The notes below the pieces were generated by a model. That model made no database searches and had not been told where the DNA came from. It saw only the letters and a program-made list of their open reading frames with translations. From Saccharibacter sp. 17.LH.SD (GTDB lineage Bacteria; Pseudomonadota; Alphaproteobacteria; Acetobacterales; Acetobacteraceae): 64,000 nucleotides of DNA. The stretch is from the NCBI RefSeq assembly GCF_009834805.1, contig NZ_WVHO01000009.1:560501-624500 (forward strand). The letters are read 5' to 3'. Positions 8,464 through 16,357 of the stretch are shown in pieces. Position 1 is the stretch's first letter. Each line of letters opens with the position of its first letter. The position numbers and the translations under genes are program-made.

Positions 8464-9831
8464 ATGACAGCCAACATCCATAATCGCCGCACACGGATTG
8501 TTGCGACCCTAGGGCCTGCTTCATCAACACCGGAGCAGGTTCTTAATCTAGCTGAGACGGGTGTAAACGTTTTTCGTTTGAATTTCTCTCATGGTTCACA
8601 CGAGGAGCATGCTGCGCGTCACAAAGCCGTTCGTGCGGCAGAGGCTAAGCTTGGTCGTCCACTTGCTGTTCTAGCTGATTTCCAGGGACCTAAATTGCGT
8701 GTTGGCGTGTTTAAAAACGGGCCAATTATGCTTAAAGTAGGGGCACATTTCCGCCTAGACCTTGATAAGGCTCCAGGTGATGAGAAACGTGTTAACCTTC
8801 CACATCCAGAAATCATTTCAGTCATTGACGTTGGTCATCGTCTGTTGCTTGATGATGGTAAGCTTGCTCTTAAAGTAATCTCTAAGACAAAAGATGCCCT
8901 TGAGACAGAAGTTTTGGTTGGCGGAAAATTGTCTGAGCGTAAAGGGGTGAACGTCCCTGATGTGGCTCTGCCAATCCCAGCTTTGACGGAAAAAGATCGT
9001 AAAGATTTTGATTTCGCTCTGTCTCTTGGTGTTGATATCGTTGCCCTTTCCTTCGTGCAGAAGCCAGAGGATGTTCAGGAAGCACGCGATATCGCTAAAG
9101 GTCGTGCTTGGATTGTTACGAAGCTTGAGAAGCCACAGGCTGTTGATAAGCTTGAGGAAATCATTCGTCTTTCTGATGCATTGATGGTTGCTCGTGGTGA
9201 CCTCGGTGTTGAATTGCCAGCGGAAGAAGTTCCTGTTGTGCAAAAGCGCGCAATTAAAGAGGCACGCCGTCAGGGACGTCCAGTTATTGTGGCAACACAG
9301 ATGCTGGAAAGCATGATCGAAAGTCCAGCACCAACACGTGCTGAAGTTTCCGATGTTGCGAACGCTGTTTATGACGGTGCAGATGCCGTCATGCTTTCTG
9401 CTGAAAGTGCCGCTGGTAGCTTCGGCCTAGAAGCGGTGAGTGTTATGGTTCGCACGGTGTCTCGTGTCGAACGTGATGCTGACTGGCGTGCTCGTATGGA
9501 CAATATGCGTCCAGCCGCTGAGTCTACCATTCAGGGAGCTCAGGCAAAATCAGCTGGTGATGTTGCCCGTGCAGCAAAGGCTGAGGCTCTCGCTGTCCAG
9601 ACAGAAGATGGCCGCACCGCTGTTCTTATCTCTCGTGAGCGCCCACATCAGCCGATCGTTGCGCTGACAAATGAGACAACAGCACGTCGTCTCTGTGTGG
9701 CATGGGGTGTTTTCCCGAAAGCTGTAAGCGATAAAAATGATATCGCAGGGGCTGCTGGATCCTTGGTGAAAAAGGGTGACCATGTTGTATTGCTCGATAG
9801 CTCTAAGGCATTGAGTGTTGTAAAGGTTTAA
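8464..9831 (+). CDS. pyk: Pyruvate kinase
   Basis: Pyruvate kinase converts phosphoenolpyruvate and ADP to pyruvate and ATP, the last step of glycolysis and of the Entner-Doudoroff pathway that acetic acid bacteria rely on. The 455-residue length suits a slightly short bacterial enzyme. Visible: the N-terminal RIVATLGPAS and FRLNFSHGSHEEH; catalytic-lysine region TKLEKPQAVD; metal-binding MVARGDLGVELP; and the family signature ATQMLESMI...PTRAEVSDVANAV. The C-terminal allosteric domain is shorter than in E. coli PykF. The ribosome binding site is GAGGAATGTT just before ATG. It sits 21 bases behind the SH3-protein gene and is followed by two tandem hairpins that should stop transcription. Codon use is that of a highly expressed gene. 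Confidence 0.97.
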   Translation: MTANIHNRRTRIVATLGPASSTPEQVLNLAETGVNVFRLNFSHGSHEEHAARHKAVRAAEAKLGRPLAVLADFQGPKLRVGVFKNGPIMLKVGAHFRLDLDKAPGDEKRVNLPHPEIISVIDVGHRLLLDDGKLALKVISKTKDALETEVLVGGKLSERKGVNVPDVALPIPALTEKDRKDFDFALSLGVDIVALSFVQKPEDVQEARDIAKGRAWIVTKLEKPQAVDKLEEIIRLSDALMVARGDLGVELPAEEVPVVQKRAIKEARRQGRPVIVATQMLESMIESPAPTRAEVSDVANAVYDGADAVMLSAESAAGSFGLEAVSVMVRTVSRVERDADWRARMDNMRPAAESTIQGAQAKSAGDVARAAKAEALAVQTEDGRTAVLISRERPHQPIVALTNETTARRLCVAWGVFPKAVSDKNDIAGAAGSLVKKGDHVVLLDSSKALSVVKV

Positions 9832-9847
9832 TAACTTTTACGGATTC

Positions 9848-9871
9848 CCCACCGTTTTTATAGACGGTGGG
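9848..9871 (+). terminator. First hairpin after pyk
   Basis: CCCACCGT (9848-9855) pairs perfectly with ACGGTGGG (9864-9871). It has no T-run of its own and is followed within 5 bases by a stronger terminator, so it probably adds to termination or protects the 3' end of the pyk mRNA. Confidence 0.5.
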
Positions 9872-9875
9872 TATA

Positions 9876-9912
9876 AAAACCGCCTGGAGCTTGTTCTCCA
9901 GGCGGTTTTTTG
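9876..9912. terminator. Rho-independent terminator, probably bidirectional
   Basis: CCGCCTGGAG (9880-9889) and CTCCAGGCGG (9896-9905) form a 10-base-pair GC-rich stem with a 6-base loop. AAAA precedes it and TTTTTT follows it. It ends pyk on the plus strand and, read the other way, can end the tyrA transcript, whose stop codon lies 22 bases away. Confidence 0.9.
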
Positions 9913-9933
9913 TATCTGATGTAGAAACGTCTA

Positions 9934-10851
9934 TTAGTTTTGCTGATTAGCGATAAGACCTTGCCGGATATGGCGGCCTCGCTTGATACGATCAATAATT
10001 TCCTCGGTATTATTCGTACGAATGGCTTCAGCCATTTTATTGGTTTCGTTTTGGAAACGTTCTAGTGTCTGTAAGAGAATATCTTGGTTAGCGAGGAAGA
10101 TATCACGCCACATGATGGGGTCGGATGCCGCTATACGGGTAAAGTCACGAAACCCAGAAGCGGCATATTCGAGGACATCAGAACGCAAGTCAGAAGATAA
10201 ACGGTCTGCCGTGTCACAAATAGTGAAGGCAAGAAGGTGGGGTAGGTGACTGACCATCGCGCAAATTTGGTCATGATACTGCTCATCAACTTGTCGTGTT
10301 TTGGCGCCGCATTGCTGCCAAAACTGTTCTACCCGTGTGATGGCTGCTGGTTGTGTCCCTTCTGGTGGAATAAGCAAGCACCAGCGATTTTCGAATAATG
10401 TACTGAAACCCGCGTCAGGACCAGAATATTCTGTGCCCGCCATAGGGTGAGCGGGCACGAAAGAAATATCTCGGGAAAGGTGCGGGACAATCTGTTGCGC
10501 GAGCGAATGGCGGACTGAAGCAACATCGCTTAGTATACTGCTAGCTTTCATATGGGGAATAATATGTTTGGCAACAGAAGCGACAGCCCCTGTGGGAATG
10601 CATAAAATAACGAAATCAGCTTCTTTAACCCCATTGATAAGAGATGAGGTTGCATGGTCTGCGATGCCTAAGTGACGTACGCGTTCGATGACATTGGGAG
10701 AGTGATCAATGGCGATGAGGCGGCGGGCTAATGTTTGTGTTTGCTGGGCTCTCCGTAGAATAGAGGAGCCAATGAGCCCAGGGCCTATGACCGCCAACGT
10801 ATTAAAAAGAGGGGCATCATGCATGATCAAACGCTCGCTCATAGGAGTCAT
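9934..10851 (-). CDS. tyrA: Prephenate/arogenate dehydrogenase family protein
   Basis: Oxidises prephenate to 4-hydroxyphenylpyruvate (or arogenate to tyrosine) with NAD(P), giving tyrosine. The 305 residues match the monofunctional TyrA/TyrC type. The Rossmann signature AVIGPGLIGSSILR is near residues 20-33. Further family motifs are VILCIPTGAV, DVASVRHSL, FVPAHPMAGTEYSGPDAG (with the His of the active site) and MVSHLPHLLAFTICD. No chorismate mutase or ACT domain is fused. The start overlaps the stop of the HpnL-like gene by ATGA, so translation is probably coupled. MSERLIM, three codons in, is an alternative start. The specific substrate cannot be told from sequence. Confidence 0.92.
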   Translation of the reverse strand: MTPMSERLIMHDAPLFNTLAVIGPGLIGSSILRRAQQTQTLARRLIAIDHSPNVIERVRHLGIADHATSSLINGVKEADFVILCIPTGAVASVAKHIIPHMKASSILSDVASVRHSLAQQIVPHLSRDISFVPAHPMAGTEYSGPDAGFSTLFENRWCLLIPPEGTQPAAITRVEQFWQQCGAKTRQVDEQYHDQICAMVSHLPHLLAFTICDTADRLSSDLRSDVLEYAASGFRDFTRIAASDPIMWRDIFLANQDILLQTLERFQNETNKMAEAIRTNNTEEIIDRIKRGRHIRQGLIANQQN

Positions 10852-11867
10852 GAAGAAGAGTGGGAGTTGCTATGACGTAGGCGGCGAAGCTCATAGAACT
10901 GCCACAGAAGAAGGACAGGCACGCCAATAATAATGTCACGTCCACGACGGAGTAAGGAAATACTGAGAGAAATATCTGCAGGCAGACCAAAAATAAGACC
11001 TAAGGTAACATAGGCCCCCTCTTGAATGCCAAGCGCCCCAGGAACAAGGAATCCTACAGACATAATGGCGCATACGACACCTTCAATCGCAACGGCATTG
11101 AGAAAAAAGAGCGTTGTGGCTCCTAATAGATGAGCAGAAAACCATGTTATGCCAGCGCTTGCGAGCCAGCAAATGAAATGAAGGAATGCACCACAGAGCA
11201 TACGGAGTGGGCGATTCCATGAAGCTTCCATATAAGCCTGGAAATCATCAGAGCCGCCCGTGAGGGAAGCATGTCGTTCCGCGCTGAGCTGTCCAGCCAT
11301 AAATTGGATGATTCGCTTGAGGATATTACCGCCACGTTGTTGGGTCCAAATGAAGCCAATAGCAGCGATAGTAAGCACGATGATCCCGATTATGACGGGC
11401 CAAATAAAACGATCAGCGTCCTGGTAGCCGATGAGGCACAGAAGGGACAGGAAAATAAAGGCGACTTGCCCGAGAAGCTCCGTCGTTACATCAATAACGT
11501 TCGCAGCAACGCCTTCTGGCCACCCCAGAGGAGAGCCATTTGTTGTGCGCCGTGGGTGACCAGCGACAAGAGACCGGATCCCAATAAAGATCCCTCCAAG
11601 TTGAGAGAAGGGTAAGCAGCTATTCGCAGCATCACGGACGGCGCGTGATGCTGTAAGGCGAGAGAGGCTGATATCGGCAATACTGGCTTTCCAAGCGAGG
11701 CCGAGTACTAAATTGACAATAAGTTGGCACAGGATCAGCGCGACAAAACCGCCAATTCCCACTTTGGCGAGGGAAAGGAGAATCGAATGAAGGCCCGTCC
11801 GTAATGTTAGAAAACAAAAAAGAACAATACCGATAAATGTTAAGATGAAGGGAATGGTTTTCTTCAA
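10848..11867 (-). CDS. hpnL: HpnL-like integral membrane protein (LPG synthase/flippase-like family)
   Basis: A 339-residue polytopic membrane protein of the lysylphosphatidylglycerol synthetase transmembrane/UPF0104 type, lacking any catalytic aminoacyl-transfer domain. Roughly seven to eight hydrophobic segments are visible, starting with IPFILTFIGIVLFCFL and ending near IIIGVPVLLLWQFYEL. LVPGALGIQEGAYVTLG is the family hallmark (GxxGxxEG). It is adjacent and divergent to hpnA. HpnL proteins of hopanoid loci have this fold and are proposed to move or place hopanoids in the membrane, so I assign it by fold and place together. The start is a TTG with no strong ribosome binding site. tyrA overlaps its stop. 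Confidence 0.75.
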   Translation of the reverse strand: MKKTIPFILTFIGIVLFCFLTLRTGLHSILLSLAKVGIGGFVALILCQLIVNLVLGLAWKASIADISLSRLTASRAVRDAANSCLPFSQLGGIFIGIRSLVAGHPRRTTNGSPLGWPEGVAANVIDVTTELLGQVAFIFLSLLCLIGYQDADRFIWPVIIGIIVLTIAAIGFIWTQQRGGNILKRIIQFMAGQLSAERHASLTGGSDDFQAYMEASWNRPLRMLCGAFLHFICWLASAGITWFSAHLLGATTLFFLNAVAIEGVVCAIMSVGFLVPGALGIQEGAYVTLGLIFGLPADISLSISLLRRGRDIIIGVPVLLLWQFYELRRLRHSNSHSSS

Positions 11868-11991
11868 GAGTGACCGCCATATGCAGCAAAAAAGAGAGTG
11901 GGTCCTTTTAGGCTACTCCCAGCGTGTCGTCCAATAGGGGTACTTTCCCATTCGAAAGAGGCTCATTATACCGTTAGCAGAGTTTGGATCT

Positions 11992-13008
11992 ATGGAAGGA
12001 AATAACGTTGTGGCAGCAGAGATAACCCTGATTACGGGTGCTACGGGTTTCGTTGGATCTTCTGTGGCCCGTGTACTGCTGGCACGTGGGCATCGTTTGC
12101 GCGTACTTGTGCGTCCAACATCTGATCGAAGTAATTTGGAGGGGCTTCCTGTCGAATTTGTCGAAGGAGATCTTTCAGACCCGCAGACACTCAAAAATAT
12201 TTTTGAAAATGTGAAGTATCTTTTTCATGTCGCGGCGGATTATCGTTTGTGGGTGCCAGACCCTGAGACCATGATGCAAGCCAATGTTGAAGGAACACGC
12301 CATCTGATGGTGTCAGCCCAACAGGCTGGGGTTGAGAAGATTGTTTATTGCTCATCCGTAGCCGCACTGGCCACGGCGCATCATGGTGTGCCTGCAACAG
12401 AAGATGATCCTATTACGGAAGATCAAATTGTTGGGGTGTATAAACGGTCGAAATATCGAGCTGAACAAGAGGTGCTGCGTCTTGTAAGGGAGAACCAACT
12501 TCCAGCCGTTATTGTGAATCCCTCAACGCCGATTGGGCCCCGTGATATTAAGCCAACGCCAACAGGGCAAGTTATTCTTGATTGCGTTAAGGGGCGTATG
12601 CCAGCCTATGTTGATACAGGGCTCAATCTTGTTCATGTTGATGATGTCGCAGAGGGGCATGCTTTAGCTCTCGAGAAAGGCGTGATTGGAGAGAAATATA
12701 TTCTTGGTGGTGAGAATATGATGCTTGAGGATATGTTTAGGCTTGTCGCGCATATTTCAGGCAGGAAGGCTCCGACAATCAAATTAAAGCAGTCATGGCT
12801 CTATCCTGTTGCGGTTATCTCTGAGCTTTTAGCTCAGAGATGGGGGATCGAACCGCGCGTTACGCGTGAAATGCTTGCTATGTCTAAAAAGCTTATGTTT
12901 TTCTCTTCGGCTAAGGCTGAGAGGGAGTTGGGATACACCCCGCGTCCAGCGGTGCAGGCTTTAGAAGACGCTGTGATGTGGTTCAAATACAATAAACGCT
13001 TTGCATGA
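11992..13008 (+). CDS. hpnA: Hopanoid-associated sugar epimerase/reductase HpnA
   Basis: An extended short-chain dehydrogenase (NAD-dependent epimerase, dihydroflavonol reductase-like) of 338 residues, typical for HpnA. Visible: ITGATGFVGSS nucleotide-binding loop at about 13-23, the YKRSK active-site Tyr-x3-Lys near 150, and NPSTPIGPRDIKPTPTG, characteristic of HpnA. It heads the hopanoid cluster and is thought to act on hopanoid side-chain modification, though its exact reaction is not settled. An in-frame GTG at 12010 has GGAAGGA 9 bases upstream, a better ribosome binding site than that of the ATG used here, so the true start may be six codons later. It is divergent from the HpnL-like gene. 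Confidence 0.92.
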   Translation: MEGNNVVAAEITLITGATGFVGSSVARVLLARGHRLRVLVRPTSDRSNLEGLPVEFVEGDLSDPQTLKNIFENVKYLFHVAADYRLWVPDPETMMQANVEGTRHLMVSAQQAGVEKIVYCSSVAALATAHHGVPATEDDPITEDQIVGVYKRSKYRAEQEVLRLVRENQLPAVIVNPSTPIGPRDIKPTPTGQVILDCVKGRMPAYVDTGLNLVHVDDVAEGHALALEKGVIGEKYILGGENMMLEDMFRLVAHISGRKAPTIKLKQSWLYPVAVISELLAQRWGIEPRVTREMLAMSKKLMFFSSAKAERELGYTPRPAVQALEDAVMWFKYNKRFA

Positions 13009-13148
13009 TGTGACGGGAGATCGGCATAAGGCATGCTTAGCGGGTTGGAGATAGTACTCTGACTTTTATGGATATGAATCTATGTCATGGCCAGCTGGGA
13101 TGATTCCTCGTGATGGTGGGCATGCAGACGTTATATTGAGGGCAAAGA

Positions 13149-14027
13149 ATGGCATCGGAGAAACAGGTCATACATGATGACAGCGTATGGGGCGTGACGG
13201 ACGTTACGTCTTCCAAAGGTAAAGACAATGAAAATTTTCCAGTTGGTTCTTTGCTAATCGCACAATCTCTGCGGCCTGTTGTCCATGCCTATTACCAGTT
13301 TGCGCGCACGGCAGATGATATGGTGGATAACCCATTTCTTTCATCTGAGCAGAAAATTGCACGATTACAGGCATTGCGCGAAGTACTACACGGAGAGCGG
13401 AAAGCCCCTAATCGTGAAGATGCTCAAACGGCGGTTCGTTTACGTGCGCTTTTGCTCGAGCGTGAGATCCCGCTGGAAACAGCGTCTGATTTGATTGTCG
13501 CTTTTTGTTGGGATGCAGAGAAAAATCGTTATCAAAGCTGGGAAGAGTTGCTTAAATACTGCCGTTATTCCGCTAATCCAGTAGGACGATTTTTGTTAGC
13601 ATTGCATCATGAGACAGAGGAAAGCTGGAAAGCGTCTGATGCATTATGTACTGCGTTGCAGGTTGTTAATCATCTGCAAGATGTCAGCGCTGATCTAAGA
13701 ACGTTAGACCGTTGCTACGTGCCGATGCCTTGGTTGGAAGAGGCGGGTGTTCGCATTGAGGATTTGGCACTTGGTCGGAGTAAGCCAGGCGTGAGGCGTG
13801 TCTTTGATCGTATATTAACCGAAGTGGAAAAACTGAACGATCAGGCAGCGCTTTTACCGTCTTTCATTCGTGATCGTCGGATGCGGTTGGAAGCGGTCGT
13901 CATTGTTCAGCTGTGCCACCGATTAACGGAACGGCTGCGCTATCAAGATCCTATCGCTGAGCGTGTTGCATTGAGCAAGGCTGATGGTATGAGAGCTCTT
14001 CTCCATGCATCACGTTTTGTTTTTTAA
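13149..14027 (+). CDS. hpnC: Squalene synthase HpnC (hydroxysqualene synthase)
   Basis: A 292-residue isoprenoid synthase of the squalene/phytoene synthase fold. In the three-enzyme HpnCDE route, HpnD makes presqualene diphosphate, HpnC converts it to hydroxysqualene and HpnE reduces that to squalene. Visible: NENFPVGSLL typical of HpnC, first Asp-rich motif ARTADDMVDNP, CRYSANPVGRFLL, and second motif HLQDVSADL with RCYVPMPWLEE. The ribosome binding site is GAGGG 6 bases before ATG. It is 140 bases after hpnA and 93 before hpnD. The gene order hpnA-hpnC-hpnD-hpnE-shc-hpnG supports the assignment over phytoene synthase. Confidence 0.95.
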   Translation: MASEKQVIHDDSVWGVTDVTSSKGKDNENFPVGSLLIAQSLRPVVHAYYQFARTADDMVDNPFLSSEQKIARLQALREVLHGERKAPNREDAQTAVRLRALLLEREIPLETASDLIVAFCWDAEKNRYQSWEELLKYCRYSANPVGRFLLALHHETEESWKASDALCTALQVVNHLQDVSADLRTLDRCYVPMPWLEEAGVRIEDLALGRSKPGVRRVFDRILTEVEKLNDQAALLPSFIRDRRMRLEAVVIVQLCHRLTERLRYQDPIAERVALSKADGMRALLHASRFVF

Positions 14028-14064
14028 GGGATTTTCCTGAGATCATTTTGTCATAAAACATGCA

Positions 14065-14098
14065 GCCCTAGCAGGGCAGGCTTTTAATCTATAGGGCT
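14065..14098 (+). promoter_or_regulatory. Two mutually exclusive hairpins before hpnD
   Basis: GCCCT at 14065-14069 can pair with AGGGC at 14073-14077 (loop AGC). The longer AGCCCTA (14064-14070) can instead pair with TAGGGCT (14092-14098), seven perfect pairs. The second fold ends about 5 bases before the AGAGAGG ribosome binding site of hpnD. The overlap of the 5' arms means only one can form at a time. A regulatory role is inference. Confidence 0.3.
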
Positions 14099-14120
14099 TA
14101 GCCGGTAAGAGAGGTATATT

Positions 14121-14999
14121 ATGGGATTGAATAACAAGTCGCTGGGGTTGGTATGTGCTCCGTCAGATCTTCGTTATGTTGAAGAGATTGTAGCACGTTC
14201 TGGGACATCATTTGGACGTGGAATGAAGATTTTGCCGCAGGCCCGTCGTGAAGGGATGTATGCGGTCTATGCTTTTTGCCGTGTCGTTGATGATATTGCT
14301 GACGGCGATACATCGCATGCTGATCCGTTGAAAGCCCTTAAGGAATGGCGGGAGCGTGTAGCGGGCCTTTATGAAGGAAAGACATCAGACGCATTAGACC
14401 GTGCCCTTTTGGCGACGATTGAGCGCTATCACCTTCGGCGTGATGACTTCTATGCTATTATTGATGGGATGGCTATGGATTGTGAAGCGCCGATTGTGGC
14501 TCCAGATGAAAATACGCTTGATATTTATTGTGATCGAGTAGCCTCGGCGGTTGGTCGTTTATCTGCCCGTATTTTTGGTATGCCCTTAGATAAGGGGGAT
14601 AGGCTCGCTTACCATTTAGGACGGGCTCTACAGTTGACGAATATTTTGCGTGATGTTGCTGAAGATGCCCATCGTGGGCGGATCTATTTGCCTAAAGAGT
14701 TACTTGAGCGCTTTTCGGTTCCTGAAGACCCTAAAGAGATCCTTTATGCGCGTGGACTAGATGGGCTTGGGCGTGTTTTGGCGGCGAGAGCACAAGACCA
14801 TTTTCGGCGTGCGGAAAAGATTATGAAGCAATGTCCGAAAGAAACCGTACGGCCTGCGCGTATTATGGCGGCGGCTTATAAGGTGACGTTAGCGGCTTTG
14901 CAAAAGCGTGGCTGGCAGCATCCAGAGACGCCTCTTCGTGTGTGTCAAGTTCGCAAAAAGGGGAAAATGCTTCTGGCTAGTCTTGGGGTATCTCTGTGA
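14121..14999 (+). CDS. hpnD: Presqualene diphosphate synthase HpnD
   Basis: Condenses two farnesyl diphosphates to presqualene diphosphate, the first committed step to squalene and hopanoids. It is a 292-residue member of the squalene/phytoene synthase fold. Visible: EEIVARSGTSFGRGMKILP typical of HpnD, first Asp-rich motif CRVVDDIADGD, second motif LTNILRDVAEDAHRGRIYLP, and conserved AVYAF. ATG is preceded by AGAGAGG. The last four bases overlap the GTG start of hpnE, so the two should be translationally coupled. The paralogue hpnC lies directly upstream. Confidence 0.95.
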   Translation: MGLNNKSLGLVCAPSDLRYVEEIVARSGTSFGRGMKILPQARREGMYAVYAFCRVVDDIADGDTSHADPLKALKEWRERVAGLYEGKTSDALDRALLATIERYHLRRDDFYAIIDGMAMDCEAPIVAPDENTLDIYCDRVASAVGRLSARIFGMPLDKGDRLAYHLGRALQLTNILRDVAEDAHRGRIYLPKELLERFSVPEDPKEILYARGLDGLGRVLAARAQDHFRRAEKIMKQCPKETVRPARIMAAAYKVTLAALQKRGWQHPETPLRVCQVRKKGKMLLASLGVSL

Positions 15000-16288
15000 G
15001 TCGTGTCCATGTAATTGGTGGTGGATTGGCGGGTCTGTCTGCGGCTGTTGAATTAGCTCCGCAGGCTTCTGTGACGCTTTATGAAGCAGGGCCAGTATGT
15101 GGCGGACGGGCACGCTCTTTCTACGACAAAGCATTGGATACAGAAATTGATAATGGCAACCATATGCTGTTATCCGCCAATCCTTATACGTTTCGCTATT
15201 TAGACCTTCTGGGGGCACGCTCTACGCTAAAAGGGCCGGGTGGGCCGCTTTTCCCTTGGTTTGACTTGGTCGACAATAAGGCATGGAGCTTACGGCTTTC
15301 TCCTGGCCGTATTCCTTTTTGGCTGTTGAACACGCAGCGACGCGTCCCAGGGATGACCTTAAAAGAGGTGTGGGCACTGCAACGCCTTATGAAAGCAGAT
15401 GATGATGCTACCGTGGCAGAGTGTTTGTCTGGTGGGGCATTCTCTCGGCGTCTTTTAGAGCCTCTGGCCGTGTCAGCGCTTAATACAGATGTCGCACATG
15501 GCAGTGCTCATCTTTTGGGTAATGTGGTACGGCGTACATTGGCTCAAGGTGGGCGTGCATGCTGCCCTTGGATGGCAGCCCACGGTCTTTCAGAAAGTTT
15601 TGTGGCACCGGCGCTGCGTTTTCTGGAGATGTATCATGCGTCTATTCGAACGGGGACACGTGTCTCAGCTTTGAAGCAAGAGGCAGGACGCGTGGTTGGA
15701 ATTGAGACATCCTCCGGCGCTGTTGAATTAGGGCGTGAGGATTTTGTTATTCTTGCCGTTCCCGCTCCGGTAGCGGCCTCTCTTTTGCCAGGCCTTGAGA
15801 CGCCAGACCAATTTGAGAGCATTGCTAATGCTCATTATCGTGTAACATCCGGCATCAAGCCTCGTGGTGTAGTGGCCGAAGCGGGATTTGTTGGTCTTGT
15901 TGGTGGTGTGGCGGAGTGGGTTTTTCTCCATGATACAGTGTTATCGGTTACCGTGAGTGCGGCTAATCGCTATAACGAGCGATCACAAGAGGAGATGCTG
16001 GCAACAATTTGGGGTGAGGTCCGCCGTGCTTTGGACCCTATTTTAGAGGTTCCATTGCCGAAAGAAATGCCCCCGGCACGTTTGATTAGAGAAAAAAGAG
16101 CCACATTTGCGGCAACACCTGAACAAAATCGTAAGCGCCCGGGGGCTGCGACATCGTGTATTAATCTTGCACTTTCAGGAGATTGGACAGATACAGGATT
16201 GCCTGCAACGATTGAGGGCGCCATTCAGTCCGGTTTGACGGCTGTGTCAGCGTTAGGGTTTCGTTCTGCTGTTGCAGAGAGCGTATAA
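14996..16288 (+). CDS. hpnE: FAD-dependent hydroxysqualene reductase HpnE
   Basis: An amine-oxidase/phytoene-desaturase-type flavoprotein of 430 residues that finishes squalene formation by reducing hydroxysqualene. Visible: the N-terminal FAD dinucleotide fold VHVIGGGLAGLSAAVEL at 4-20, the following YEAGPVCGGRARSF, DIDNGNHMLLSANPY, and a C-terminal FAD-contacting LSGDWTDTGLPATIEGAIQSG. It starts at GTG inside the end of hpnD. Its position between hpnD and shc is the standard one. Confidence 0.94.
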   Translation: MSRVHVIGGGLAGLSAAVELAPQASVTLYEAGPVCGGRARSFYDKALDTEIDNGNHMLLSANPYTFRYLDLLGARSTLKGPGGPLFPWFDLVDNKAWSLRLSPGRIPFWLLNTQRRVPGMTLKEVWALQRLMKADDDATVAECLSGGAFSRRLLEPLAVSALNTDVAHGSAHLLGNVVRRTLAQGGRACCPWMAAHGLSESFVAPALRFLEMYHASIRTGTRVSALKQEAGRVVGIETSSGAVELGREDFVILAVPAPVAASLLPGLETPDQFESIANAHYRVTSGIKPRGVVAEAGFVGLVGGVAEWVFLHDTVLSVTVSAANRYNERSQEEMLATIWGEVRRALDPILEVPLPKEMPPARLIREKRATFAATPEQNRKRPGAATSCINLALSGDWTDTGLPATIEGAIQSGLTAVSALGFRSAVAESV

Positions 16289-16290
16289 GC

Positions 16291-16329
16291 ACCAACAGTT
16301 ATTCCTCTTATGTAAAGAGGCTTATTGGT
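16291..16329 (+). promoter_or_regulatory. Nested hairpin between hpnE and shc
   Basis: ACCAA (16291-16295) pairs with TTGGT (16325-16329), enclosing a perfect CCTCTT/AAGAGG stem (16304-16309 with 16315-16320). There is no T-run, so it is not a classic terminator. It ends about 17 bases before the AAGGAG ribosome binding site of shc and could be an mRNA processing or stability element. Confidence 0.3.
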
Positions 16330-16357
16330 AAAGCATGACAGGGAAAAGGAGAGTCTA

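Noticed and set aside
13009-13148. Small gene between hpnA and hpnC
   Set aside because: Only short frames without ribosome binding sites; no protein-like composition.
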